Assembly: GCA_947069175.1 (NCBI GenBank)
Contig: CAMTDV010000013.1
Coordinates: forward strand, 31,261,725 to 31,325,724
Origin: Scalesia atractyloides
Taxonomy: Eukaryota; Streptophyta; Magnoliopsida; Asterales; Asteraceae
Length of the DNA stretch: 64,000 bases
Direction of reading: 5' to 3'
The notes under the pieces: generated by a model
Databases searched by the model: none
Told to the model about the DNA's origin: nothing
Seen by the model: only the letters and a program-made list of their open reading frames with translations
Shown here: positions 19,849 to 31,984 of the stretch, piece after piece
Layout: every line of letters starts with the position of its first letter
Position numbering within the stretch: the stretch's first letter is position 1
Translations under genes and position numbers: made by a program

Positions 19849-20545
19849 ATGGATTACACATTAATAATAAACCATTACGTGATTATATTTTCAATTGTTG
19901 ATGTTTCTTATACCAATAAAACATTTTCGATTGCATTCGCGTTTATGAACAAAGAAAAGGCAACCAACTATATATGGGCATTAACTCGTTTGAAATTAAC
20001 TATTAGTGATTCTTTTTTCCCTCGTGTTATCGTCACGGATAGAGACTTGGCTTTAAGGAAAGCATTTATGGAAGTGTTTCCATGAAGTAATCATTTACTT
20101 TGTAGATGGCGTATCCAAAATGATATCATGAAGCATTGCGGACCACGTATTAGGTCGCAACAGACCTGGGTTCATTTTCTTTGGATGTGGATACATTAGT
20201 TGCATCTCCAACGAACACTACCTACATGCAAAACTATGCAGACCTTCAAGCTTTATTGTTTAAATATCCAGGCATTATCATATGTATTTTGAAATCTACT
20301 ATTTAACAAGTGCTTATTCAATTTAAATTGTTTATATTTTTCTACACTTTTTAGGCGTTCTTCATTATCTGCATACTACCTGGCTGGATATATATGCAGA
20401 AAGGTTTGTCTCACTATGGACAGACAAGCATATCGACTTTGGAAATTCAACAACTAACAGAGTTGAGAGCCAACACGCTAAACTAAAAAAACACTTAGAT
20501 ACATCAAAATGACAAATTCATACACGTTATTGAAGACATTGTGAA
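19849..20545 (+). pseudogene. Degraded Mutator-like (MULE) transposase fragment
   Basis: The first 78 codons are open and contain TNKTFSIAFAFMNKEKATNY and VIVTDRDLALRKAF followed by VFP, the pattern of the MULE transposase catalytic region; TDRDLA would carry the second catalytic Asp. In the same frame after a TGA, SNHLLCRWRIQNDIMK fits the next conserved block. Further on, around 20427-20507, FGNSTTNRVESQHAKLKKHL matches the C-terminal MULE motif. Several stops and frame changes make it non-functional. The upstream part carrying the first catalytic Asp was not recognised, and no terminal inverted repeats were found. Confidence 0.75.
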
Positions 20546-20684
20546 ATCACAAGAAACTGCTATTAAATACAGTATTGAAAGAAGCAGAAATATCCGCAAG
20601 AAAAAAAAATATATATAACTACCCAATATTTCAACAATTGCACCATGTTGTTTCACACCATGCCATGAAGATCCATCTACAAAT

Positions 20685-21467
20685 TTGATTCTTGAACCTG
20701 TGGTTAAGAAAAATAACCGTGGACGACCAAAAAAGAAACATGTTAAGCCTCCGACTCGAGTTCCTCATAGACACACTTTTCCAAATTTTGGGGGGTTAAA
20801 TTTTGAAGACATAAAACAAGAACCAGCAAGACATAGTTCATTTTTTATGGACTTAAAGGAGGAACCATCGAAGCAATGTTAATACAAGTGGGACATGAAT
20901 GAGGAGCCACTTGACAACATCCCACATTCAAGCTTTCAATCATTTTTATATGCGTCCGTTAATGGAAGGAAGAAATTCCTAAAATCTTTCACCTTTGTGT
21001 CACACATATACAAGATGTTGTGGGTGATGAAAATTGTAGGTTTAGAGCATTAGCTGCTTGTCGTGGGTATGGTGAGACCAGTGGCTCTACGTTAGAGAAC
21101 AATTGTTACACAGGTTGTTAGATGCATACATTGGCTATGAGACTGGTATCTTGATTGCCAACAAATTTGGTGTGGTCCTCAATTACATAAGCAATCAAGG
21201 TTGTATAACTTGCTTTCCTATTTGGAAAGGTCCAGAACATTTTCAGCACCATAAGATGATAACAATTGCACATGCGTATGGTAACCATCGATGGTACAGC
21301 TAGAAGGAGAGTACCCTATGCCTCGCATTTTGGCATATTGGATTCGTCATAGAGCCCTGTCTGCAGTTGGATGGCAACACATGTATATGCAACGTCTACA
21401 ACTTTATGATCAACTCAATCCTTATAATCGCGATAATACGTTTATACACATTGAGGATAGTTGTTAG
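20685..21467 (+). pseudogene. Degraded MULE C-terminus with OTU-like cysteine peptidase segment
   Basis: Starts with a basic RGRPKKKHVKPPTR stretch typical of MULE/FAR1-like proteins. From about 21009 one frame reads VVGDENCRFRALAACRGYGE, resembling the OTU catalytic Asp-Cys motif. The next frame gives GYETGILIANKFGVVLNYIS, then CFPIW and AYGNHRWYS, resembling the middle and histidine part of an OTU fold. A final frame has YPMPRILAYWIRHR. At least three frame breaks or stops interrupt it. I read it as the 3' half of a transposase-OTU gene, joined to the preceding entry. Confidence 0.6.
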
Positions 21468-22610
21468 TATTTTTTATGATATATTTTTATTTTATCAACG
21501 ATTTTATGTAAAAATATCATTTCGTTTGTGTTAATGTTATATATAAATTATTCTTTCTTATATTTATTATATAAAATTTATAGAAACAATTTGGAGTAAA
21601 AATAAATATTATAATTCTAAATGAACATTAACGTTCATAAGAAAACAGAAAACAAAACCTGAAATACTTAAAAAAAATAGATTCTAGTGCTCTCATAGAA
21701 AAATTAATTAAATATCAGTTAATAATTAAGTAATAACTAGGATTAAGTACCCCTGTGTTGCAGCCAGGCGAACAACAATGACACACTACTGCCAATGACC
21801 ACCAACATTGAAATGGCGGCTTGTTAATGCGAAAAATTAAACCAAAATGTAAAACATATAAAACAATAACTAAGTCGATCTAGGACCTGCGCATTATGAT
21901 GAACCTGTCAAATGGAAAAAAAATAGATAACGTAAAAACATTTAACCACACACGCACGTTACGTCGTGTTAACTCGCAAAATTTAGAACGGAACATAAAA
22001 GGACAATTTTGCGAAAAATGAAAAGCATAGAGGACCAAGTTTGAAAGTAAAAAAGTTTGTGAGGTTAAATTATAAAAGATGAAAAGTTTTGAGGTTAAAG
22101 TGAAAAACTCAAATAGTTTTGGGTTAAAAGTAAAGATCAAAAGTTTGGGGGTTAAAAGAAAAAATCAAATGGTTTTTAGTTAAAAGTAAAAAACCAATTT
22201 TTTTAAGAACTCCCAAAGCATAAGGTAACACACATCTATGCTTGAAATGTTACAAATTATAGTATTGGGTAATGAGTAATATAAAACATGTAGTGTTTGT
22301 ACATCATTGTACAATACTATTAAGCATAAAAACAATTAAGCATGATGTACAAAAGCTTAATGCATACAAGTGTTACAAATTATATCTATATTAAGAGCCA
22401 CATGTTGGATAATGCCTAAGGGAGGGGCTTGAAGTTCAATCCCCACTACACATGTGTGACAATCGGCATTTTTTTGGTAACATCCGTACATTTATAACCC
22501 TCCTATATTATTCAATTATATGTTTAAACGTTAATTTGCATGCTTACATGTCATATATTTAGAAATATTGTGGAATAACATTTTAACGATGCATGTTTTA
22601 TATTTTAAAT
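21468..22610. other. Non-coding AT-rich interval with transposon-end-like motifs
   Basis: At 21737-21770 the minus strand reads CTGCAACACAGGGG then TACTTAATCCTAGT, a possible second Helitron-like 3' end in the other direction. At 22030-22200 a ~27-bp degenerate repeat (AGTTTTGAGGTTAAAGTGAAA and variants) occurs five or six times. No gene is seen. Confidence 0.45.
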
Positions 22611-23308
22611 TGTCACGACTCGAAACAGTTAAAATAGCGCACCGAAACAACTAGTGCACTTACCGATTATACGAACAGTGCTGACACAGTCTCAGTACTC
22701 AGCAAACCGATAGACTTAGGACCTAGATTTAAGTCCGATATCAAAAATTATACCAAACCCTAAGTGGAAAGATGTCACACCCCGACCCGCAGCGGAATAA
22801 GAGTCGGGGCATAATTGGGTTATCACCAAAGCTCATGATATTTACTAATATGTTTCATATTTATTAAAGTCAAAATTACATCCTCAATATTCCAAACATG
22901 TTCATACAAATACAAAGAAAGATAATCAACTAAACAATCCAAAGTCTAATCCAGTTTATTCTTCTAAGCCATCCTATGTGTTTCTCGTTGCAGCTGAATC
23001 ACCTGTATCATGTGTAAAAATGGGGGTTTTTGGGTCAACATAAGTTGGCGAGTGAACCTTGTTAGAAAAACATTTATTATTGATCTCTGGTTATTTTTAT
23101 CAGGAAAAATTGTGCAATAATCATATGTGAGCAAACGTAATTAAATCATACAATAACAATAACATCAACAAACAATAACTTACAATAACATACAATAACA
23201 AACCAACTTGCATGAATATAACACATGAATGAAACTGTATATGTTGGCAACGTCACGTTCACGCTCATAATGTAATGGGGAACGGACGGCTTATGATGAA
23301 TGTCTGTG

Positions 23309-23339
23309 CGATCAAGGCTCAATCAAACGGAGCCGATCG
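23309..23339 (-). other. GGCTC hairpin in element 3 LTR
   Basis: CGATC-AA-GGCTC-AATCAAACG-GAGCC-GATCG. The copy in the other LTR is at 31471-31501. The outer C-G pair corresponds to A-T in element 4. Confidence 0.8.
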
Positions 23340-23928
23340 TATGTTGGCAACGCCTGGTTCACGCTCATAATGTAATGGGGAACAGCTCAACGCTCATAAT
23401 GTAATGGGGAGCGGCGGCCTATGATAATGTATGTACTGAAAAATGATAAATATAATCTAAACAATAACCACACAAACAGTTGATACATGTTGAGTACACA
23501 TTTGTTCATGGATATGATAGATGCACAATAGTTTAAATGTGATAAATAATAAGACACATGATACACCCCAAAAACGTGATTAAAACGGGGAATTTGTAGA
23601 GATTCACTCACATTGGGTGCGTTCGGTTGAAGATGATGAAATGCGCACGAGTTTAGAGGATTGATTGACGAGAATTAACTAACCTAAATAATAACGAAAG
23701 GTATGGTAAATGAGTGGATTTTATTAATAATTTTAATAGGATTTTTAGATGTATTTTTGTGAGTTTATGGCTATTTTCTAACTTTTTAAAACATTATTTT
23801 TAAGTATTTTTAATTAATTTTTTAAATTAAATAAATAAACAAAAATAAAAAAATTGTTGACTTTTGCGTTGACCATTGACCGTTGACCGTGATTGTTGAC
23901 TGTTTGACCGGTTCGCTAATGTGCATAT

Positions 23929-24341
23929 GTGCGCCGGGTAAGGCTCGAACCTGAGACCTCCCGTACGCGTGCACGCAGCTCTACCAACTGAGCTACGTGT
24001 CTAACCCGAAATAATTCTGTTTTTAATTATATTTATATACTGTTTTAGTTTATTCAAAATTCTTTTATTTTCAAAAAGGGTTTTAATCATCGAACCGGAG
24101 TGTGTAACAGGTCTCGAACCCGGGACCTGTAGGTTAGTGTTGCACACAGTCCACCGCTGGACTGTGTGTCTAACCTGGTTAATATACCGATTTTTATTAT
24201 ACTTAACATCATCCGTGAGTTAATCCGGTTCAGTTAAAAAGGAAAACATCTTTATTACAGAGCATACGATTTTGTCAAGGATCGAACTCGCGGCGTGTGA
24301 TATATGTGCGCACACAGTCCACCGCTGGACTGTGTGTCTAA
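23929..24341 (-). other. Three sense-oriented tRNA-like modules, element 3 3' LTR
   Basis: Modules at about 23929-24005 (tRNA-Lys-like), 24101-24173 (B box GGTTCGAGACC within an ACAGGTC/GACCTGT stem) and 24275-24341 (extended D-arm hairpin, GAGTTCGATCC box). Confidence 0.7.
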
Positions 24342-25176
24342 CCCGAGATAATATCCAATTTATATTAAACTTATAAACAAACTAACTTCATCTTCTTCGT
24401 TACAAAATCACAGACAACGATTACCCTACTGTTTCTTGTTTAATTCGATTGACAAACATTCAAATGATTAAAAATGAAATGGCAGAGAAGATTTTGGAAG
24501 TAAACATACCGGAGAAGTGATCTTTCTCAGAATTCCGGCGAAGTCGTCGGCTCTGTTTTTATGGACTTTGTCTGAGCGGACCAATTAACAATTTTGATTA
24601 GCTGGATGCGGAATTGAAGTACTGAACAAGAGTTATCAGAATGTTTAAAGGTTTATACCGTTTAACAGCGAGTTCTAGAAATTCTCAGAGATTTTCCGGC
24701 GAATGATGATTATCCGATATCGTCGCCTGGAACTGATTCTGATTGAAGGGTTTGAGTTAGCAAAAGCTTAACAACTGATAGACGATGAAAGAATTGAGAA
24801 ACTTACTGATTTGATGGAAGACACGGTTTTCCGGTGAAAGTCCGGCGAGTTCAAAAAGCTTTTCCGACGAACTGAAAGTAGAGCGAAAGTGAAATTGGTG
24901 GTTCTGCGGATGAGTTTGAGTCGCGAGAGGGTGTTATTGTTGGAGTAATTCAGGAAGTGAAGATTTTCGGTTATTAAAACCGATCATCACATGAATTCAA
25001 GTCCATTCAAGACTAAATTGATTAAAATTGCCGGTTTATCAGTTATAATCAGAAATCCGTGATCACTCAAACGTCCTGGACGTTTGGAAGCCGATAACGG
25101 TTTCAGTTAGCGTAAACAGATCGATTCATAGTTGAACATATGATTTAATTGTTTCCTAGAACTCACAAAAACATCA

Positions 25177-25255
25177 AGTGGCGGAGTGGTTATATGAGCG
25201 CGAGTTAAGTTGTTGAGCCTTTCCGGCTGACCCGGGTTCGAGTCCCGGCAGCCTG
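25177..25255 (+). other. Antisense class-II-like tRNA module, element 3 3' LTR
   Basis: AGTGGCGGAGTGGTTATATG, then ACCCGGGTTCGAGTCCCGG with a perfect 5-bp T stem, followed within a few bases by TTTTT, a Pol III terminator-like run. This is one of the best tRNA mimics in the window. Confidence 0.68.
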
Positions 25256-25439
25256 TTTTTCATTTTATTTATTTTATTTTTACTTTTTATCAATTATAGC
25301 TTTTAAATTCTAGTTTGTTTATTAGTTATGCATCGTTCAAAATTAAAATCAACATAAATACGCAACGAAACATTTATAACTTGATATTCGATTACAAACG
25401 AAGCGGGTTTGGAAAAACCCGTTTTTGACAAATGTTACA

Positions 25440-25455
25440 GTATCCCCTACTTTTA
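25440..25455 (-). other. Polypurine tract, element 3
   Basis: Minus strand CTAAAAGTAGGGGATAC directly before the 3' LTR. Confidence 0.75.
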
Positions 25456-25473
25456 GGAATTTCGTCCCGAAAT

Positions 25474-26988
25474 TTAAGTAGTAGTAGTAGGAAAAAGATG
25501 CGGGTATTTTTTGCGCATTGAGTCTTCACGTTCCCAAGTAAACTCAGGTCCCCGTTTCGACTCCCAGCGTACCCTAACAATTGGAATACGACTCCGTCTT
25601 AAACGTTTTTCTCCGAAGTCCATGATCTCTACTGGTCTTTCAATGAAATGCATAGATTCATCAATCTGAATATCTTCCAGAGGAATATGGAGGTTCTCAT
25701 CAGCGAGGCACTTCTTCAAGTTTGATACCTGGAATGTGGGGTGAATTCTATTGAGTTCTTCAGATAGATCAAGTTTGTATGCTACAGGTCCTACTCTTTC
25801 GAGTATCTTGAAAGGTCCCACGTAGCGTGGTGCTAGCTTGCCTTTCTGTCCAAAACGAACTACTCCCTTCCACGGTGATACTTTTAAAAGTACATGATCA
25901 CCAATGTTAAACTCCAAAGGCTTTCGTCGTTTATCTGCATAACTCTTTTGACGACTTTGAGCCGCTAAAAGATTGTTTCGAATTTGATGGATCTTGTCTG
26001 TGGTTTCTTGAATCAATTCCGGACCAGTGATTTGAGCTTCCCCAATTTCGTGCCAACATACCGGAGATCGGCACTTACGACCATATAAGGCTTCGAAAGG
26101 TGCCATGCCGATACTTGAATGATAGCTTTTGTTGTACGAAAATTCAACTAATGGTAGATGAGCGTCCCAATTTCCCTTGAAGTCTATGACACATGCTCGA
26201 AGCATATCTTCAAGAGTTTGAATGGTGCGTTCAGATTGTCCATCAGTTTGAGGATGATAAGCGGTACTGAGGTCTAATCGTGTACCCAAAGTGGCTTGTA
26301 CGGCCTGCCATGTTCGTGAAGTGAAACGACCATCACGATCTGAAATAATGCTTAACGGTACACCATGTCGGCTCACGATTTCGCTGATGTAGATACGAGC
26401 TAGCTTCTCGTTCTTGAAATCTTCGCGGATTGGGATAAAGTGAGCTGATTTTGTAAGACGATCAATGATTACCCATATAGTGTCATACCCACCAGAAGTG
26501 CGAGGTAACCCGGTAATGAAGTCCATGGTTATGTTTTCCCACTTCCATACAAGTATTTCAGGTTGGACCAGAAGTCCTGAGGGTCTTTGATGTTCAGCTT
26601 TCACCTTGGAACATGTAAGGCACTTGGAAACAAAAACAGCAATATCCTTTGTCATTCCAGGCCACCAGTAGGTGTATCGAAGGTCTTGATACATCTTGTC
26701 GGCTCCTGGGTGTATAGAGTATCGTGTTTTGTGTGCCTCATTCATAAGGAATTCACGAAGGTTGTTGTGGTCAGGAATCCATATGCGATCTAGATAGTAC
26801 AGAATACCGTCAGATTTAGTTTCAATTTTAAGTTCAGCTCCACCGGACAGCTCCTTTCGTACGTCGTCTTCTGTTATTGAAACATGTTGGGCTTCTCGAA
26901 TTTGATCTTTGATGTCGGTTGTGATTTGCGAACATAGAAGACGAATGGAGTTCGCATAACCCTTTCGACTGAGTGCATCGGCCACCAC
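25474..26988 (-). pseudogene. pol: Element 3 pol 3' part: integrase with chromodomain-like C-terminus (504-codon open segment)
   Basis: Integrase catalyses insertion of element cDNA. Visible in order: HHCC zinc-binding region (HPGAD..., CLTCSKVKAEH), catalytic core with TMDFITGLPR, IISDRDGRF and HPQTDGQSERTIQTLED (D, D, E), the GPFKILERVGPVAYKL region, and a C-terminal PVEIMDFGEKRLRRSRIP ... ESKRGPEFTWERE segment typical of Tekay-type chromodomains. The segment is open but separated from the upstream RNase H region by a one-base deletion near 26990, so it cannot be made as part of the polyprotein. Confidence 0.9.
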
Positions 26989-27611
26989 ATTGCCTTGCCA
27001 GGGTGATACCGAATTTCACAGTCGTAGTCATTAAGAAGTTCGACCCATCTTCGTTGCCTCATGTTTAACTCCTTTTGGTTGAAGATATGTTGAAGACTCT
27101 TGTGGTCAGTGTATATTTCACACTTAGTACCGTAGAGATAATGTCTCCATATCTTAAGAGCGAACACAACGGCTCCAAGTTCTAGGTCGTGGGTGGTGTA
27201 GTTCTTCTCATGAGTTTTGAGTTGTCAAGAAGCATAAGCTATCACCTTTCCTCTTTGCATTAGAACACAGCCTTGTCCTTGCCCTGATGCGTCGCAATAA
27301 ACCACGAAGTCATCACAACCTTCAGAAGAGTGAGGATAGGTGCATCACAGAGTTTTTGTTTAAGGGTCTGGAAGGCTTCTTCTTGTTTGGGTCCCCATAT
27401 GAAGGGTTTCCCTTTATGAGTTAACGCCGTGAGTGGTACAGCAATGCGGGAGAAATTTGAAATGAAACGGCGATAATAACCAGCCAAACCAAGGAATGAT
27501 CTTACTTCGGTTGGTGTACGTGGCGCTTGCCATTCTTGTACTGCTTTGATCTTTGAGGGTCGACATGTATTCCCTTGTCATTGACGACATGTCCAAGGAA
27601 TTGTACCTCTT
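26874..27611 (-). pseudogene. pol: Element 3 pol middle part: RT end and RNase H, frameshifted
   Basis: Pieces in different frames: AGYYRRFISNFSRIAVPLTA (about 27487 leftward), then after a shift the RNase H part with FALKIWRHYLYG and IYTDHKSLQHIFNQKE. Relative to element 4, single-base losses are seen near 27627, 27549 and 26990, plus a further shift near 27320. Several lie in short homopolymers. Confidence 0.85.
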
Positions 27612-28790
27612 TTAACCAGAATTGCATTTGGAGAATTTGGCGTAGAGCTTTTCATTCTCTAAGAGTGTAAGTATGAGTCGAAGGTGCCGTTCATGATCAG
27701 ACTTAGACTTTGAGTAAATGAGGATGTCGTCGATGAAGACTATAACAAAGCGATCGAGATAGGGTTTGCAGACTCTGTTCATTAGATCCATGAAGACAGC
27801 TGGAGCGTTGGTTAAATCAAATGGCATGACCATGAATTCATAATGACCATAACGAGTTCGGAAGGCGGTCTTTGGGACGTCTTCTTCATGTACTCTGAGT
27901 TGATGATAACCAGAACGAAGGTCGATTTTTGAAAAACAGCTGGCGCCTTGAAGTTGGTCAAGAAGATCATCAATGCGAGGTAATGGATAGCGGTTCTTGA
28001 CCGTTAACTTGTTGAGTTCTCTGTAGTCAATGCACATGCGAAACGTTCCATCTTTCTTCTTCACAAAAAGGACAGGTGCACCCCAAGGCGAGGAGCTAGG
28101 ACGTATGAATCCTTTGTCAGTCAACTCTTGCAATTGACTGGCTAGCTCTTGCATTTCGGAGGGGGCTAACCTATAAGGAGACTTTGCAACTGGTGTAGCA
28201 CCAGGTATAAGATCAATGCGGAATTCGACTTCTCTCAAGGGAGGAAGTCCTGAAATGTCGTCAGGAAAAACTTGCGGGAAATCTTTTACTACTGGGATGT
28301 CTTCAAGTTTCTTCTCCATGGTTCCCTTTTTGACGACATGAGTTAAAAATGCGACATAATTCTTGCGGAGATATTTTCGAGCTTGAAGACTGGACATTAA
28401 TCTGAGCCCTTTCGATGGGGTTTCTCCAAAAATTCGTAGAGTCTGACCGTTTGTAAGAGGAATGCGTATAAACTTTTCGCGGCATACAACTTCAGCCTGA
28501 TGTTGGCTGAGCCAGTCCATACCAATTATAATGTCAAAGCTTCCCAATTTCATAGGAATGAGGTCAACTGGAAAATTGTGATCGTTTAAGGTGAGAGTAC
28601 AATTGCGTATAATAGAGTTTAATAAGACCGGTTTTCCGTCAGCAACTTCTACTGTTATGGATTCCATGAGCTTATCACGAACTTGGTTGAGGATGGGTTC
28701 AAACTCTAAGGACACAAAACTTTTATCCACGCCAGTATCAAACAACATGGATGCATAACTACCATTTATACGAAACGTACCGTTAACCAC
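27612..28790 (-). pseudogene. pol: Element 3 protease and reverse transcriptase segment (392 codons)
   Basis: Aspartic protease motif FDTGVDKSFVS near the start, SFDIIIGMDWLSQH, then RT: VEFRIDLIPGATPVAKSPYR, FRMCIDYRELNKLTVKNRYP, SKIDLRSGYHQLRV, and the catalytic FIDDILIYSKS. It ends by frameshift just after KLYAKFSKC. The protease DTG is intact. In gag-pol elements of this type the segment is fused in frame to Gag; here a TGA at about 28834 separates them. Confidence 0.9.
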
Positions 28791-28835
28791 ATTGCTGTCA
28801 GCTCTAGCCTGATTAGCGTTGATGTTGAAAGCTCT

Positions 28836-30119
28836 TCATCTTGCAGGTGGAGGAGCTTGGTTAGCCTGATTCACCGGATTTGCTTGGGCTTGAGCATGTA
28901 TAATGTTCACCAAACGTGGACAAGTGTTTCTAAAGTGGCTTGGGTCTCCACAATTGTAGCAAGCCCGCATAGGTTGCACCATGGGGTAGTTGGGTTGGTA
29001 GTAGGATTGGGCTAAATGTTGGGTAGGTGGTAGTAGTAGAGGTTGTTGGGCTTGACCCATTATTTGATGGTGGGTTTGGGTTGAGGGCTGGTGGCGGTTC
29101 GTCCGCTGAGGTATGCGACAGGTTTGAACAGTGTGACCTGCGCGACCACAGCTGGTGCAATGTTGGCAGGGATGATCAGGAAAGTGATGGTATTGGCAAC
29201 GGTTGCATTTTGGGAATGGGCCAGAGTATGGCCTTTTATATGGTGCAGGTGAGGGGGCAGGGATAGGGAAATTTGTTTGTGTGACAGCAAAGTTTCTGGT
29301 GTTACGCTTCCTCTTGTTAGCAAACTTAGAGGAGGAGGTGGAATGGTTTGAAGTTTGACCCTCAATGGGGGCTTTCTTTTTCTCCTCTTTAAATTTACCG
29401 TTGCGAATTCGATTCTCAGTAAGCTCAGTAGCTAGTTCCATAGCAGCTTCAAATGTTGCTGGCGAAGTGCTGAGAACTGAGTCTTGAATTTTCGAGGGAA
29501 GCCCTCGAATATAATGTTCGACTAAGCGGTAAACTGGGGTGAACAAGTCAGGGACCATTTGGTTCAACTCTAAAAACCTCTTGTTGTAGGAAGTATGATC
29601 TCCCTCCTTTTGCTTCAACGAATGAAATTCATCCTCTAACTTTTTAATCTCACTTCTATGACAGAATCGTCTCGTCATGATTTCCCTTAACTCCTCCCAC
29701 GTTAAGGCCATTGCATCTTCGATTCCTCTCTTACCCTTTTCAGTATTCCACCAGGTAAGAGCTACCCCAAATAGTCTCCCGGTTGCGTATCGTACCTTGC
29801 GATCCTCGGGACAATCGCAGTTGAGGAAGGTGTTTTCCATTTCCTCAAACCAGTGGAGGAGAGCAGTGACACCTTCGGTCCCTTCAAAATTCAGAGGATC
29901 GCAAGACTTGAAATGTTTATATGAGCACTTGCTGGTAGGAGGGTTGCCGATGTTCTGGTCTTCTTGCTGGGGAGGATTGGTGGGATTTGTGGCGAGAGCT
30001 TGTTGTACTTGAACCACAATGTCAGGAAGCACCGCGGCCATTTGTTTTGCGATTTGAGTGGCCAAGCGTTCGTGTGACCTTCCTGATCTTCTACCCCCTC
30101 GTTGTTGCCTAGCCGACAT
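28836..30119 (-). pseudogene. gag: Element 3 Gag, cut by nonsense mutation (427 aa)
   Basis: Starts MSARQQRGGRRSGRSHERLA; capsid region HWFEEMENTFLNC and WWNTEKGKRG; HYIRGLPSKIQDSV; knuckles CTSCGRAGHTVQTC and CYNCGDPSHFRNTC. The frame ends after QAPPPAR where the relative in element 4 reads on; a GGA codon appears as TGA. The Gag itself is full length up to the knuckles and might still be made, but would not reach protease. Confidence 0.9.
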
Positions 30120-30918
30120 CTACAGGAACATACATAAGAAGATTGTGAGTTTATGGAGTCTTTTTAGGTGTCATGTGTCTTTAAAGAAAATAAAAACAAC
30201 ATAAATATCAATAATGCAACTACATCCATAGGATGTCTTGGGTTTGCTCATGTTGGGCCTCAAATGTCCCCCATACCTTCACCTGTATAGTCATGTGGGC
30301 CGCCATGACTATAGGCTTGGTAGGATTCACATTAGTATTGGCGGTTTAACACTCGCATCACCCGAATGAAAACCATGAAATATGTTTACGAGATGTATGG
30401 TCGGAAGGTGTCCAGGTGTAGACACAATGACAACTCAAAGTGGGGTTAGCTCACACGACGTTTGGTATAGTATGCTTTGGCCTAATAGGTACTTCGTACT
30501 CTCATCGTTAGTCCCCAGGTAGGCAAACTGGTCCTTTATTTTGGATTTATACGAATGCCAAGCCTAGACAGAGCGTTCCGACTACCGGTACTTGTACCCT
30601 TCCAGTTACTACATGCCCGTCATGAGAACTCACTTTGATGTGATTTGAAAATACAAAAATCATTGTAAAAACAATCATGAAAATGATGTGGTGTGTGCTC
30701 TCATTGATATGATATGTTATGAGAATATGATTCATGATAGGCATTATAATATAATACGTACTTATGAACATGCTTGCATAACATTGAATGTAACATTAAA
30801 CATAAAACATAAAAACATCATGAATTTTGCATGTAACACACAAAAATTTTAAAAATTCTAATCAACTATAGTATAGGCTCTATGGGTCTAATAACCTATC
30901 CTATATCCCTATAGTCAT

Positions 30919-30931
30919 GGCTCTGATACCA
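30919..30931 (-). other. Primer binding site, element 3
   Basis: TGGTATCAGAGCC on minus, beside the 5' LTR end at 30935. Confidence 0.9.
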
Positions 30932-31916
30932 ATCTGTCACACCCCGACCCGCAGCGGAATAAGAGTCGGGGCATAATTGGGTTATCACCAAAGCTCATGA
31001 TATTTACTAATATGTTTCATATTTATTAAAGTCAAAATTTCATCCTCAATATTCCAAACATGTTCATACAAATACAAAGAAAGATAATCAACTAAACAAT
31101 CCAAAGTCTAATCCAGTTTATTCTTCTAAGCCATCCTATGTGTTTCTCGCTGCAGCTGGATCACCTGTATCATGTGTAAAAATGGGGGTTTTTGGGTCAA
31201 CATAAGTTGGCGAGTGAACCTTGTTAGAAAAACATTTATTATTGATCTCTGGTTATTTTTATCAGGAAAAATTGTGCAATAATCATATGTGAGCAAACGT
31301 AATTAAATCATACAATAACAATAACATCAACAAACAATAACTTACAATAACATACAATAACAAACCAACTTGCATGAATATAACACATGAATGAAACTGT
31401 ATATGTTGGCAACGTCACGTTCACGCTCATAATGTAATGGGGAACGGACGGCCTATGATGAATGTCTGTGCGATCAAGGCTCAATCAAACGGAGCCGATC
31501 GTATGTTGGCAACGCCTGGTTCACGCTCATAATGTAATGGGGAACAGCTCAACGCTCATAATGTAATGGGGAGCGGCGGCCTATGACAATGTATGTACTG
31601 AAAAATGATAAATATAATCTAAACAATAACCACACAAACAGTTGATACATGTTGAGTACACATTTGTTCATGGATATGATAGATGCACAATAGTTTAAAT
31701 GTGATAAATAATAAGACACATGATACACCCCAAAAACGTGATTAAAACGGGGAATTTGTAGAGATTCACTCACATTGGGTGCGTTCGGTTGAAGATGATG
31801 AAATGCGCACGAGTTTAGTGGTTAGTATACCGATTTTTATTATACTTAACATCATCCGTGAGTTAATCCGGTTCAGTTAAAAAGGAAAACATCTTTATTA
31901 CAGAGCATACGATTTT

Positions 31917-31984
31917 GTCAAGGATCGAACTCGCGGCGTGTGATATATGTGCGCACACAGTCCACCGCTGGACTGTGTGTCTAA
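31917..31984 (-). other. Remaining sense tRNA-like module, element 3 5' LTR
   Basis: Copy of 24275-24341 with the CACAGTCC-accgct-GGACTGTG hairpin. Confidence 0.65.

Larger units (their letters stand above)
22773..25439 (-). repeat. Element 3 3' LTR (2667 bp)
   Basis: Minus-strand TGTAACATTTGTC...GGGTGTGACA. It contains a GGCTC hairpin (23309-23339), three sense tRNA-like modules, a W-box cluster and an antisense tRNA-like module. Confidence 0.93.

Noticed and set aside
22395..22475. A SINE with B box GAAGTTCAATCCCC
   Set aside because: A plausible B box is present, but I could not find a matching A box, poly(A)/T tail or duplication.
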